The notes: generated by a model not told the origin, from the sequence alone. A stretch of 64,000 bases of DNA from Anaerolinea thermolimosa (GCF_001050195.2 NZ_DF967965.1:2140186-2204185); one strand, 5' to 3'; counted from the stretch's first letter, positions 16,522-25,426 are shown. Numbers and translations are program-made.

Positions 16522-17502
16522 ATGTCCGATTATGACAAGTATATCAGTACAGGGAATGTAGGATTAACCCCTGAGCAATTGGGAGAAATTATTGCGGAAG
16601 CTACCAGACAATCTGCCGTGCTATCCCTGGGCAGACGGTTACGCAACATGACCACTGGTGAATTGAAATTAAAGGTGTCCACGGCTTTACCGGAAGTGTA
16701 TTTTGTAGGGGAAAAGGGTAAATCTCAAACCTATCCCCCCGATGCCCTGAAAAAGACCACCAAGTCCGAATGGGAAGATGTTTCTATTTATGCCGGAGAG
16801 CTGGCGGCGATTGTTGTGATTCCAAACAATGTTTTCAATGATGCAAACTTTGATATTTTTGCCGAGGTGAAAGCCCAGATGCCGGGAGCAATCGCCAAGA
16901 CCATTGACCGGGCGGTTTTTTACGGTCAGGCAGGGGTGGATGTACCGGATGACTGGAGCAATGGTATTTTTGTCAATGCTCCTGCATCTCATAAGATTAC
17001 GGCTGGGACGGGGGCAGATGTTTATGATGACCTGCTGGGTGAAGAAGGGGTTTTTGCTGTGGTGGAAGAAGATGGCTATGATGTCAACGGGATTGTTTCT
17101 GCCACCACCATGAAGGCAAAGCTTCGCGGATTGAGGGATGGGACGAATGGTATGCCGTTATTCACCATGTCCATTCAGGATGGGCCGCAGTATGCTCTGG
17201 CGGGTGTGCCCATGACCTTCCCGGAGAATGGGGGTTTTGACCCGTCAGAAACCCTGCTGATTGCCGGGGACTGGAATAAACTGGTGTATTCCATTCGTCA
17301 GGACATGGCTTTTGATGTCTTTGATACGGGGGTCATTCAGGATGCTTCAGGGAATATCACCCATAATCTCATGCAGGAAGACCTGACTGCATTACGGGTG
17401 ACCTTTAGAATGGCATGGGGAATGCCTTTACCGGCACAGCAGGCCAGAGTGGTGGCTTCCGGGGTGTATCCGTTTGGTTTTTATGTCCCTTCCGGGGTTT
17501 AA
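16522..17502 (+). CDS. Major capsid protein (HK97 fold)
   Basis: 326 residues; AAGGAG lies before the ATG at 16522. The sequence fits HK97-fold capsid proteins: ALPEVYFVGEKGKSQTYP (E-loop region), the YAGELAAIVVIPNNVFNDANFDIFAEVKAQMPGAIAKTIDRAVFYGQ spine helix, and the A-domain region MAFDVFDTGVIQDASGN. No N-terminal delta domain or maturation protease is apparent, which agrees with the separate scaffold gene. Followed by connector genes in standard order. Confidence 0.92.
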   Translation: MSDYDKYISTGNVGLTPEQLGEIIAEATRQSAVLSLGRRLRNMTTGELKLKVSTALPEVYFVGEKGKSQTYPPDALKKTTKSEWEDVSIYAGELAAIVVIPNNVFNDANFDIFAEVKAQMPGAIAKTIDRAVFYGQAGVDVPDDWSNGIFVNAPASHKITAGTGADVYDDLLGEEGVFAVVEEDGYDVNGIVSATTMKAKLRGLRDGTNGMPLFTMSIQDGPQYALAGVPMTFPENGGFDPSETLLIAGDWNKLVYSIRQDMAFDVFDTGVIQDASGNITHNLMQEDLTALRVTFRMAWGMPLPAQQARVVASGVYPFGFYVPSGV

Positions 17503-17525
17503 ATAAGTCACAGGAGAAGTTGTAG

Positions 17526-17840
17526 ATGAGTGCAGAGATTGAGAGATTAAGAAGGATGATTGATGATGTCCAGTCTCAGGAATATTCCGATGAGACTTTG
17601 ACATACTATCTTGAATTGGCTCACGGGGATTTAAACCAGGTAGCCGGGGAAATATGGGCTGAGAAGGCCATGAAGCTCACCCTGACTCACTACAACTTCT
17701 CTGCAGACGGGGCATCTTACGATTTGGGAGAAGTGATTGAGCAGGCAAAGAGAAACAGTCAGTATTACATGAGCAAACGCAAAGCCAGGACTTCACGCTG
17801 GATAAAAGACCCGCCGGAGGTAGAAGATGCTCAACCTTAA
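17526..17840 (+). CDS. Head-tail connector protein (gp15/gp6-like)
   Basis: 104 residues, mostly helical (SAEIERLRRMIDDVQSQEYSDETLTYYLELAHGDLNQVAGEIW), matching the small adaptor proteins that bind beneath the portal (SPP1 gp15, HK97 gp6 type). AGGAGAAG lies before the ATG at 17526. It overlaps the following gene by 14 bases. Function is assigned from the helical profile, size and position immediately after the capsid gene. Confidence 0.8.
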   Translation: MSAEIERLRRMIDDVQSQEYSDETLTYYLELAHGDLNQVAGEIWAEKAMKLTLTHYNFSADGASYDLGEVIEQAKRNSQYYMSKRKARTSRWIKDPPEVEDAQP

Positions 17841-18192
17841 TCTATTGCAGGAAGTCCAGGAAGCTCACATGCCGGATAGATGTACCATTCAGCATGTGAC
17901 TTCTTCCGGTTATAACACTTTTGGAGAAGTCATTACCCAGGTGGTGATGGTTTCCGGGGTAGTGTGTGGACTGGAGATGACTGGAGGGACAACACAGTAT
18001 CACGGGCAGTATTTTTCTACTCCGGTAGATGCAGTACTGAGATTACCGGTAGAAACTGAAATTTATCCCAATGACAGGGTAGTGATAACCCTGCATCGTC
18101 AGCAGGAAGCCCACGAAGCCTTTGAGGTAGTCAGCTATCCTCAAAAAGGGAATACTGCCATGCGGATTTATCTCAGGCGGGTGATAAGCTGA
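17827..18192 (+). CDS. Head closure / stopper protein (gp16-like)
   Basis: 121 residues, largely beta. The segment PDRCTIQHVTSSGYNTFGEVITQ and later RLPVETEIYPNDRVVIT are typical of phage head-closure adaptors, which form a small beta-barrel ring that stops DNA leakage. Position between the gp15-like and gp10-like genes agrees. An internal ATG at about 17869 (MPDRCTIQ) is an alternative start that would remove the N-terminal helix. Confidence 0.75.
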   Translation: MLNLNLLQEVQEAHMPDRCTIQHVTSSGYNTFGEVITQVVMVSGVVCGLEMTGGTTQYHGQYFSTPVDAVLRLPVETEIYPNDRVVITLHRQQEAHEAFEVVSYPQKGNTAMRIYLRRVIS

Positions 18193-18527
18193 TGGAAATA
18201 GAAGGGTTAGCTGAATTGCTGAAGCAGATAGAAGGTCTGGGGAAAATACCTTCTTCTGATGCTCTTTTAAAGGGGGCAATGGTTTTACAGGGGTTATCCA
18301 TGCAGAATGCACCGGTAAAAACCGGCTTTCTGAGACAGTCCCATGAAAGCACAAAGACCGAATCGGGAGCCCAGATGATAGTCCATGCCGAATATGCCGT
18401 TTATCAGGAATGGGGTACGTCTAAAATGCCCGGGAAGGGGTTTGTACGCAGAGCTATTGATGAGGGGAAGAAGGCAATCCTGGATGAGATTCGCAATGCA
18501 ATACAGGAGGAAATCAAGAAGTTATGA
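18192..18527 (+). CDS. HK97 gp10-like neck/tail component
   Basis: 111 residues. The core QGLSMQNAPVKTGFLRQSH ... AEYAVYQEWGTSKMPGKGFVRRAIDEGK is the hallmark of the HK97-gp10/phage tail-component family. It starts on the last base of the preceding stop codon (TGATGG) and overlaps the next gene by 4 bases, so the connector block is tightly coupled. Confidence 0.9.
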   Translation: MEIEGLAELLKQIEGLGKIPSSDALLKGAMVLQGLSMQNAPVKTGFLRQSHESTKTESGAQMIVHAEYAVYQEWGTSKMPGKGFVRRAIDEGKKAILDEIRNAIQEEIKKL

Positions 18528-18862
18528 GTACAGAAGAAAAACTGGTAACCCTTTTATCAGGTATGAAGGTATTTCCTCTTCTCAAACCGGAAGGAGAAGT
18601 ATCTCCCTGTGTACTTTATCAGCGAATCAGCACTCAGGAAAGAAACCATCATGGGGGAAAGGGACTGAAGCTTTCACGTTTTCAACTCACCTGTCTGGAC
18701 AGTACCAAAGCCGGAGTAGTTTCTCTGGTAGAAGAGGTCAAAAACCGGCTGGATTTAAATCAGACCACCTGGTTATTCTCATGGCTCATCAATCAATATG
18801 ATGACCTGGAAGAGAATTTTTTCAAAACAATTTTAGAATTTTATATTTTTGAGGAGGATTAA
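18524..18862 (+). CDS. Tail terminator/completion protein (gp17-like)
   Basis: 112 residues: MSTEEKLVTLLSGMKVFPLLKPEGEVSPCVLYQRIST is the usual N-terminal helix-strand unit of DUF3168/gp17-like tail completion proteins. The end WSMALINQYD-like region is a strand-helix pair. Assignment is by fold pattern and position directly before the tail tube gene. Confidence 0.75.
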   Translation: MSTEEKLVTLLSGMKVFPLLKPEGEVSPCVLYQRISTQERNHHGGKGLKLSRFQLTCLDSTKAGVVSLVEEVKNRLDLNQTTWLFSWLINQYDDLEENFFKTILEFYIFEED

Positions 18863-18863
18863 C

Positions 18864-19259
18864 ATGGCCACTACAAATTATGGTGTCGTTTTATCTTTAA
18901 ACAGCACTCCCATTGGGGAAGTGGTGACAATTGAGCCACCTGAAATCTTGAATCCGGCCCTGGAAAGCACCAGTCATGCCTCAGGGGGATACAGAGAGTT
19001 TATCTCTTCCAATCTGGTAGAGGTGGGGGAGTTTACGGCCACCATTCACTATACTGTCGCCAGTGGGGTTTATAACCCTCTGACCAAGTTGACCAGTGGG
19101 ACTGCAGATAACTATGCTATCAGTTTCCCAAACGGGGCTAATTGGAGCTTTAATGCCCTGGTTACAGGGGTAAAGGTGCAGGAAGCGGATGCTCAGAATC
19201 CTGACACGCTTAAAGCTGAAATTACCTTTCGGCCTACGGGCACGCCCACATTGAGTTAA
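18864..19259 (+). CDS. Major tail (tube) protein
   Basis: 131 residues from the ATG at 18864, which follows GAGGAGG at ideal spacing; the TTG at 18849 would put the ribosome-binding site inside the gene. It is all-beta, with the tube-protein pattern SLNSTPIGEVVTIEPPEILNPALESTSHASGGYREFISSNLVEVGEFTATIHY and a closing strand KAEITFRPTGTP. These features and its position between completion protein and tail chaperones identify the stacked ring protein of a siphovirus tail. Confidence 0.88.
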   Translation: MATTNYGVVLSLNSTPIGEVVTIEPPEILNPALESTSHASGGYREFISSNLVEVGEFTATIHYTVASGVYNPLTKLTSGTADNYAISFPNGANWSFNALVTGVKVQEADAQNPDTLKAEITFRPTGTPTLS

Positions 19260-19265
19260 ATAGCT

Positions 19266-19571
19266 ATGAAAGAAGAATTTTCCTCTCGATTAAGACGGAA
19301 ATCAAAGAAAGTACAGGTGCAGGGGTTTGAGGTGGAAATCAGGGAGTTAAGCGGCGGGGATTATCTGGAAATTACTGAAAAATCCATGCAGGGGCAGGGG
19401 GTTAATTATAAAGATTTTCTCAATCTGGCGCTTCTGAAAAGTGTTTTTGTAAATGGAGAGCCTTTATTTGAGGGGGAAGCTGACCTGCAGGAAATCCCGG
19501 CTTCTGTGTACAGTGAGCTTGTAACGGAAATCACGCAAATCAACGGGTTAGAAAACCCAAAAAAATCCTGA
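19266..19571 (+). CDS. Tail assembly chaperone (gpG-like), upstream frame
   Basis: 101 residues in frame 0: MKEEFSSRLRRKSKKVQVQGFEVEIRELSGGDYLEI, a short beta-rich domain and a helical end. In siphoviruses this protein coats the tape measure during tail assembly. The frame ends at TGA 19569-19571 just after a run of seven A (19559-19565), phased as A AAA AAA. A -1 slip there fuses it to the downstream frame, giving the gpGT-like extended chaperone. Confidence 0.88.
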   Translation: MKEEFSSRLRRKSKKVQVQGFEVEIRELSGGDYLEITEKSMQGQGVNYKDFLNLALLKSVFVNGEPLFEGEADLQEIPASVYSELVTEITQINGLENPKKS

Positions 19572-19900
19572 AATCCCCCCTGCATTTCTTTGTATACCGT
19601 TTAGCCCTGTATTTAGGGAAAACGGTTGGGGAATTGCTGGAAGAAATCAGTATGCAGGAATTACAGGGCTGGATGGAATTTTATACCGCAGAGCCTTTCG
19701 GATACAGCATGGAGAATTACCGGACAGGGATAACTGCTTCTGTGATAGCCAATGTCCATCGGGGGAAAAATACGAGAAGTTATCAGCCGGAGGATTTTAT
19801 GCCCAGACCCCGACATAAATATCAATCCTGGCAGGAGCAGTATCAGGTAGTGAAAGTCCTGAATGAATTGTTTCATGGAGAAAACAGGAGAATGTCATGA
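19266..19900 (+). CDS. Tail assembly chaperone, -1 frameshift fusion (gpGT-like)
   Basis: After a -1 shift at the A AAA AAA heptamer (19559-19565), reading continues ILKSPLHFFVYRLALYLGKTVGELLEEISMQELQGWMEFY to the stop at 19898-19900, adding about 110 residues. The downstream part has no good start codon or ribosome-binding site of its own, and the shift direction and slippery sequence are those used by lambda G/GT-type genes. A hairpin at 19596-19626 (ACCGTTT/AAACGGT with inner CCCT/AGGG) lies about 30 bases downstream, farther than a usual stimulator. The stop overlaps the tape-measure start (ATGA). Confidence 0.85.
19559..19565 (+). promoter_or_regulatory. -1 programmed ribosomal frameshift site
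   Basis: Seven A phased A AAA AAA between CCC and TCCTGA. The zero frame stops two codons later, while the -1 frame is open for 110 codons and encodes the gpT-like domain. Confidence 0.85.
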
Positions 19901-21345
19901 ATTTAGAAAAGCTGGTAGTCCCGCTTGAATGGGCGAAAAGTAAATTTGATAGTGAGTTAAGGAATCTCAAAAGCAATCTCCAGGATTTAACCAAAAAAGG
20001 ACTTGTACTGGCGGGGGCTGGCATTGGGGGTTTTACAACCGCCGCTGGCGTTGCCTTGAATAAAACGCTGGAATGGGGGGAAACGCTAGACAGTATTCAA
20101 GACCACCTGAATAGCACCGGGGAAGAAGCCGCTGGACTGGCCTTACTGTTTGAAAATGTGGGTGGAAATGCTGACCAGCTTACCTCGGCTATGGATAAAC
20201 TGACCAGGGGTCTCTGGGACAGTCAGGGTGGACTGGGGGAAACCGGAAAAGCTCTGGAAAGTCTGGGGATTACCCTGACCGGAAATAACGGGGAAGTCAA
20301 GGGGGCAGTCCAGCTTTTTCAGGAAATTGCTGATGCTCTTTCTCAAATGCCGGAGGGACTGGAAAAGAATACCCTGCTGATGGAGTTGTTTGGAAAGAGC
20401 GGAGTAGAGCTTGGGGATGCCTTATCTCTGGCGGCCAATGGGGGATTACAGGAATTTATTGACAAGGCGGATGGTATGGGACTGGTTTTTGACCAGTCCC
20501 AGATTGATAAAACCATTGAATTTAACCAAAAGATGGGGGATTTGAAAGGGTCTCTGGATGGAATAACGGCTCAGTTTGGGATTCTGATTTTGCAGGGATT
20601 AGACCCGGTGATTACAAAGTTTAATACCTGGCTTCAAGATTCCAACAACCAGCAGAAAATCAAGGATTTAGCCACTGCGCTTTCTACGGATTTACAGGGG
20701 GCGATTGAGGGGATTGGAAAAGCCATAGATTTTGCCGAAAAGAATCAATGGGTACTGGATTTAACTGGAGGGTTGTTGTCTCTGGCAGGTACATTGCTGG
20801 TGACGGGAAAGATTTTAGGGGTTTTTGGGTTGACTTTAGCCGGACTGGGTGCGCCTGTGGTTGCTCTCATCGGGATGATTGGAGTGTTGATTTATACCAT
20901 TATCCGCTTTGGGCAGGATGCCTGGAATACTCTGGTGATGATTTCAGCGCTTTTCCGTTATTATGTGGGGGATTTAATCCGCAGGAATATTGAAACACTG
21001 ATAAATGTTATTCAGGGTATTGGAAGAGCCATTCAGGGGGTGATTGGATGGATTGACCGGTTTATCAACAAGCTGGGCAGTATCAAAATACCGGCTCTGC
21101 TTAAACCTGGAAGTCCTACTCCCTTTGAGATGGGTTTAAGGGGTATTGGGGAAGCTTTGCGGGAATTAAGCTCTGAAAACCTGCCTGCCTTTCAAAATGA
21201 GCTTCAGATAGGATTGCAGAAAGATTTAAAAATTACCTCATCCAGGGAGGATAATGATGCCATTCTGGAGGCCATTCAATCATCAAAGATAGATGAGGTG
21301 AAACTGGCCTACGCCCTGAGAAGTATTGTATTGAGGATACCATGA
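19897..21345 (+). CDS. Tail tape measure protein
   Basis: 482 residues. It has a Gly/Ala-rich, partly membrane-like region early (GLVLAGAGIGGFTTAAGVALNKTLEWGETLDSIQDHLNSTGEEAAGLALLFENVGGNADQL is the usual tape-measure N-terminus) and hydrophobic segments at about 280-335 that could cross the host membrane on ejection. It ends in a Pro-rich PALLKPGSPTPFEMGLRGIG motif common in tape measures. At roughly 1.5 angstrom per residue, the family rule predicts a short tail of about 70 nm. It overlaps the genes on both sides by 4 bases. Confidence 0.9.
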   Translation: MNLEKLVVPLEWAKSKFDSELRNLKSNLQDLTKKGLVLAGAGIGGFTTAAGVALNKTLEWGETLDSIQDHLNSTGEEAAGLALLFENVGGNADQLTSAMDKLTRGLWDSQGGLGETGKALESLGITLTGNNGEVKGAVQLFQEIADALSQMPEGLEKNTLLMELFGKSGVELGDALSLAANGGLQEFIDKADGMGLVFDQSQIDKTIEFNQKMGDLKGSLDGITAQFGILILQGLDPVITKFNTWLQDSNNQQKIKDLATALSTDLQGAIEGIGKAIDFAEKNQWVLDLTGGLLSLAGTLLVTGKILGVFGLTLAGLGAPVVALIGMIGVLIYTIIRFGQDAWNTLVMISALFRYYVGDLIRRNIETLINVIQGIGRAIQGVIGWIDRFINKLGSIKIPALLKPGSPTPFEMGLRGIGEALRELSSENLPAFQNELQIGLQKDLKITSSREDNDAILEAIQSSKIDEVKLAYALRSIVLRIP

Positions 21346-23558
21346 GTGTTTATCCAGATTCTATCCGTCTTTACCGGCTTAATGTATTGGCCTGGGAAGA
21401 GATTACTCATTATGTTATTCAGGAGATTGAGTTGGAGTGGGGATTTGGGGAAAACAATCCTGCCACACGTATTGCCGACATTGGATGGATGAAATTCAAG
21501 CTGAATAACACCGGTGGGGAGTTTAACAACCTGGATAAGAATTTTATCCGACTGGTGATTACGTATGATGGGGATGAATATGTCCGCTTTTACGGCCAGG
21601 TTACCGACATTAAACTGATTCCGTCTATTAAAAAGTTGAAGGTGGTGGAGGTTACCGTATCGGACTGGCTTGACCAGTTAACCAGAGTCCCGCTGAATAA
21701 AATTAAAGATTCAACGAAGCGGTTGAATCTCATTTACCGCACGGGGAAAAGGTCAGATGAAGTAGTCCAGTATATTCTCAATACTGCTTTTATTCCCCCG
21801 CAAAATACCAGGATTCAGCCCGGAATAAATACATTTCCGGCCATTTTTGATACCCTGAGTGATTCCACGTATGGATACTCTGAATTATCAAAAGTAGCTC
21901 TTTCGGAGTTAGGCTATCTGTATTTGAGAAAAGACCGGGTTTTTGGGGAAACTCTGGTGTTTGAGAATATGCGGGGGGGAGTTACGGATGAAACTCCCAT
22001 TCCGGTACAGAAATCTTTATCGGGAAAGCTATCTCTTGAAGATGGGGATTTTCTGTTGCTGGAAGAGGGAGATTTTTTCCTGCTCAATGAGGCTCAGAGT
22101 TTTCTTCTGGACAATACCATGACGGATATTGTTTTGGAGTATGGTGATTTTTTCAACCAGGTGACTTTTAAAGCCTATCCTAAGAGGGTAGATACCTCTC
22201 CAACCGTCTTATTCAGTCTGGAAAATCCACAAAAAATAGCTTCCGGGGAGACCCTTACCCTGAGAGGCAGTTATAAAAATGCTCAATCCGGCACACGGAT
22301 AACCGGAAAAGAAATGCTTCAACCCGAAGCCACCACGGACTATATGATGAATAGCAAGGCGGATGGGACGGGCACCAATCTAACGTCTTATCTATCGGTA
22401 ACGGCGGAGTATGGGACAAGTGAAGTCATTTTTACCCTGAAAAACAATTCCAGCGGTACAGGGTACATTACAAAGCTTAACTGTCGCGGCTATGGAATTT
22501 ATGCCTATGACCCTGTTGAAAGTATCGCTGAAGATACCTTATCTACTCAGCGATATGGTTATAAAAGTTTACAGATTGACCAGCCATATCAGGTCAATCT
22601 TGATTACGGTAATTTATATGCTCCCTCCCTGCTGTATGAGTATAAAAACCCGGCCATTGAGTTGAAAGAGGTTTCATTTATTGCCAATCTGAATACTCAG
22701 CTCATGCTGGCCGGTCTGAGTCTGGATATTGGGGATGTGATTCGGATTAAAAACACTCAGGCGGGGATTGACAGACCATACCGGTTGCAGAAGGTATCTG
22801 TGAAAATCAAACCTGGAGGGATTATGGTTATTCGATGGGTGGTAAAAGTTGTACATTCTCTGATGCTTATTCCACTGCTCTTTCAGGGGGCAGGTTACAA
22901 ACAGGGGGTTAATTTTGGTTATTTACCTCATACAGTTAATCTGAATCAGAAGAGCTGGAATGTCTGGGTTAATCTCAGCAGTCTTTCCTCTCCCAATGCC
23001 ATTATGAATATTTTCAACGATGAGGCTGGCTCCAGTTTAAGGATTCAGAATGATGGGAAAATCCGTTTCTACGAAAAAGGTGAAAGCTGGCCTGGTGTCT
23101 GGACTTCCAATACCAGTGTCAGTCTGAATAGCTGGCATATGATTACTGTAACCAGAAATGGGGGTACACCTGCGGATAAACCAAAAATTTATCTGGATGG
23201 GTATGAAGTAGCCATCACTGAAGAGGTAACTCAAATTGGTAATCTCAAAGACATGACCGGCTGTATTACCATGCTGGGGAATATCAAAACGGCCACGGTG
23301 GATTACAGTTTTGAAACGGATGGCTCGATTACAGATGCCAGAATTTACAATCGGGTTTTGTCTCCGGCAGAAATTCTAACCCTCTACAATGCGGGAATAG
23401 GCGGGGAAGTGGTTAAAGAAGGCCTGGTATTTCATGCTCCTTTTGTCATGGATGTGGAAACTTATGGCTATCCCTGGAAAGGGGTTGTTTTTGACAGGAT
23501 TTACAGAATTGCCGGTATATATCATGAAGTAAACCCTCTCTTTGGAGGAGGATTATGA
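21342..23558 (+). CDS. Tail tip/hub protein with C-terminal LamG-like domain
   Basis: 738 residues. The N-terminal part (about 1-250: SIRLYRLNVLAWEEITHYVIQEIELEWGFG, FYGQVTDIKLIPSIKKLKVVEVTVSDWLDQLT) resembles the hub-type proteins at the tail tip (Tal/gp27-like). The C-terminal part (about 500-715) is a concanavalin/LamG-like jelly roll: SSLRIQNDGKIRFYEKG, LNSWHMITVTRNGG, KIYLDGYEVA, DARIYNRVLSPAEILTLYNAG. Such domains bind glycans, so it probably recognises the host surface. There is no separate Dit gene, so this single protein may combine hub and receptor functions. Confidence 0.82.
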   Translation: MSVYPDSIRLYRLNVLAWEEITHYVIQEIELEWGFGENNPATRIADIGWMKFKLNNTGGEFNNLDKNFIRLVITYDGDEYVRFYGQVTDIKLIPSIKKLKVVEVTVSDWLDQLTRVPLNKIKDSTKRLNLIYRTGKRSDEVVQYILNTAFIPPQNTRIQPGINTFPAIFDTLSDSTYGYSELSKVALSELGYLYLRKDRVFGETLVFENMRGGVTDETPIPVQKSLSGKLSLEDGDFLLLEEGDFFLLNEAQSFLLDNTMTDIVLEYGDFFNQVTFKAYPKRVDTSPTVLFSLENPQKIASGETLTLRGSYKNAQSGTRITGKEMLQPEATTDYMMNSKADGTGTNLTSYLSVTAEYGTSEVIFTLKNNSSGTGYITKLNCRGYGIYAYDPVESIAEDTLSTQRYGYKSLQIDQPYQVNLDYGNLYAPSLLYEYKNPAIELKEVSFIANLNTQLMLAGLSLDIGDVIRIKNTQAGIDRPYRLQKVSVKIKPGGIMVIRWVVKVVHSLMLIPLLFQGAGYKQGVNFGYLPHTVNLNQKSWNVWVNLSSLSSPNAIMNIFNDEAGSSLRIQNDGKIRFYEKGESWPGVWTSNTSVSLNSWHMITVTRNGGTPADKPKIYLDGYEVAITEEVTQIGNLKDMTGCITMLGNIKTATVDYSFETDGSITDARIYNRVLSPAEILTLYNAGIGGEVVKEGLVFHAPFVMDVETYGYPWKGVVFDRIYRIAGIYHEVNPLFGGGL

Positions 23559-24346
23559 CCAGTAAAAAGATTACAGAATTAAATGCAGTTACCTCCCTGG
23601 TGGATACGGATTTGTTTCCGGTTGTGCAGGATGTACCTACCGTACCGGTTACAAAGAAAACCACCTTTTTAAAAATCAAGGAAGCTCTGCTTGCTTATTT
23701 CAATTACTACTACACTCAGATTGATGGCTGGATTCCGGCTGTTGTACCCTGGACGTATGCCAGCGCAACCACCTTTACCGTCAGTGGGGATGTCACCACC
23801 TTTTTTCCCAAAGGGACAAAGATTAAACTGATTCAAACCACTGCAAAATATTTTTATGTTACCAGTGCTGTATATGCTTCCCCCAATACCACGGTTACCG
23901 TTACAGGGGGGAGTGATTATACCCTGAGCAACGCGGCTATCACGTCTGCCTGGTACAGTTATGCAGAAACACCACAGGGGTTTCCAGACTGGTTTAACTG
24001 GACACCTTCTTTTACCGGTTTCAGTACTAATCCTGTTGGGACACACCGTTTTAAAATCAGCGGAAAAGTTATATTTCTCCAGATTTATCATTACACCCCA
24101 GGTACAAGCAATAGCGCTTCCTTTATAATGACTGCTCCGGTAAAAGCAGTCAATCTACCCAATACATACTGGAGTACTCCAATCAGGGTTATGGATAATA
24201 ACACCATACAAACGAGTCCAGGGTTTATATATATTGGCGCTGACAGTGAAAACCTTGTAACTGGTAAAACAATGGCTACCGGTGGTGGATTTACTGCTTC
24301 TGGTAATAAAAGTATCACATCACTGAATTTTTTTTATGAGATATAA
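23555..24346 (+). CDS. Tail fibre / receptor-binding-like protein
   Basis: 263 residues. The N-terminus TSKKITELNAVTSLVDTDLFPVVQDVPTVPVTKKTTFLKIKEAL is a recurrent head segment of phage fibre proteins. The remainder is Thr/Ser/Gly-rich and beta, without collagen-like or chaperone repeats. GGAGGAGG precedes the ATG, which overlaps the preceding stop. The host target cannot be read from sequence. Confidence 0.78.
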   Translation: MTSKKITELNAVTSLVDTDLFPVVQDVPTVPVTKKTTFLKIKEALLAYFNYYYTQIDGWIPAVVPWTYASATTFTVSGDVTTFFPKGTKIKLIQTTAKYFYVTSAVYASPNTTVTVTGGSDYTLSNAAITSAWYSYAETPQGFPDWFNWTPSFTGFSTNPVGTHRFKISGKVIFLQIYHYTPGTSNSASFIMTAPVKAVNLPNTYWSTPIRVMDNNTIQTSPGFIYIGADSENLVTGKTMATGGGFTASGNKSITSLNFFYEI

Positions 24347-24349
24347 ACA

Positions 24350-24583
24350 ATGGAAGACCATGACCTTCTCATCACCCTTAACCAGAAAGTTGACCATATC
24401 CTGAAGATTGTTGAGGATACGGATAGAAGATTGCGCTCCGTGGAGATTGATAAATCCGCCATTCAAAACGAGGTGGATACCCTCAGTGATGAAGTTGAAA
24501 GACTGAGGGTTAAATCCGACACCTGGAGTACGATTAATTCTATCGGAATCGCCTTAGGTACACTTCTGGGTATCCTGAAATAA
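24350..24583 (+). CDS. XhlA-like coiled-coil membrane protein
   Basis: 77 residues: a helical coiled coil (LNQKVDHILKIVEDTDRRLRSVEIDKSAIQNEVDTLSDEVERLRVKSD) followed by a C-terminal membrane segment (INSIGIALGTLLGIL). This layout is that of XhlA/haemolysin-type proteins, which work with holins in lysis cassettes. No endolysin gene accompanies it. Its last 30 bases overlap the 3' end of the convergent integrase gene. Confidence 0.7.
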   Translation: MEDHDLLITLNQKVDHILKIVEDTDRRLRSVEIDKSAIQNEVDTLSDEVERLRVKSDTWSTINSIGIALGTLLGILK

Positions 24584-25426
24584 GAAGTCTGCCGGGGAAG
24601 CAGATTCCATGACCCGCTGTAAGTCCTCATTGTTGATATTCAAATAGCGTTTGGTTACCTCAATAGAAGTATGTCCTAACAGCCTGGAGATAGACAGGAT
24701 GTCAATCCCTCTCCGGTACAGGGTCAATGCAAAATATCTCCTGAAAGAATGCAGTCCACGATGGGTAACCCCGGCTCTTTTGCACAGTCGTTTGATGATT
24801 TCCCGCAAGCCAAAAAACGCCAGCTTCTCCCCCCGCTGGTTGATAAACAGAGGAGACTCAGGAGTTACCTCTCTTGTAGAAAGGTACTCCTGCAGGCTTT
24901 TTCTTGCTTCTTTCCCTAACCACACAATCCGGGGTTTATCTCCCTTACCATGCCGGATAAGCACCTGCCCGCTTGTAAAATGAATGTCTTTTATCTGAAG
25001 GGATAATAATTCATTCGCCCTGCAACCTGTATCTATCAAACACTTGATAATGGCCGTATCCCTCAAATTGGCCACTTTCAGCAGTTTCTTCACTTCTTCC
25101 TGTGTATACTCCGGTAAAGGGGCCAGTTTACTGGAGGGAATTTTTACTTTGTCTATCGGGTTTTTTACCAGAATTTCTTCCTCAACCAGCCAGTTTAAAA
25201 AAGATTTGATGACCCGATAACTGCAGTGTACTCCCCCTCGATTGCGATGTGTCCCTAACTCCAGAAAGTATTCCCTCAAAGTGGTTGCGTTTACTTCCCT
25301 CTCACCCAGCCAGTTTTGAAATAACCTCAATTCTGACTGGTAAAGAGAGATTGTTTTTAGAGACCTCCCTTTGATTTTTCTGTCCTGCAGGAAAGATGTT
25401 AGATGGGTTAAAACAAAACCAGACAT
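24554..25426 (-). CDS. Tyrosine recombinase (prophage integrase)
   Basis: 290 residues from the ATG at 25426-25424, which has GGGAGGA about 8 bases upstream; a longer frame would run into attR. It has an N-terminal SAM-like core-binding domain (about 5-90) and a catalytic domain with the complete residue set R136 (DTGCRANE), K161/K164 (HGKGDK), H226-x-x-R229 (LHSFRR), H252 (LLGHTS) and the nucleophile Y261 (TKRYLN). Short XerC/D-like form without a large N-terminal arm-binding domain. It is the rightmost prophage gene, next to attR, as expected. Its natural promoter probably lies at 10358-10387, on the other side of attP. Confidence 0.95.
   Translation of the reverse strand: MSGFVLTHLTSFLQDRKIKGRSLKTISLYQSELRLFQNWLGEREVNATTLREYFLELGTHRNRGGVHCSYRVIKSFLNWLVEEEILVKNPIDKVKIPSSKLAPLPEYTQEEVKKLLKVANLRDTAIIKCLIDTGCRANELLSLQIKDIHFTSGQVLIRHGKGDKPRIVWLGKEARKSLQEYLSTREVTPESPLFINQRGEKLAFFGLREIIKRLCKRAGVTHRGLHSFRRYFALTLYRRGIDILSISRLLGHTSIEVTKRYLNINNEDLQRVMESASPADFLFQDTQKCT

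Noticed and set aside
19634..19900. Independent gene beginning at TTG 19634
   Set aside because: No ribosome-binding site, and the frame is open back to the slippery site, so a frameshift fusion explains it better.
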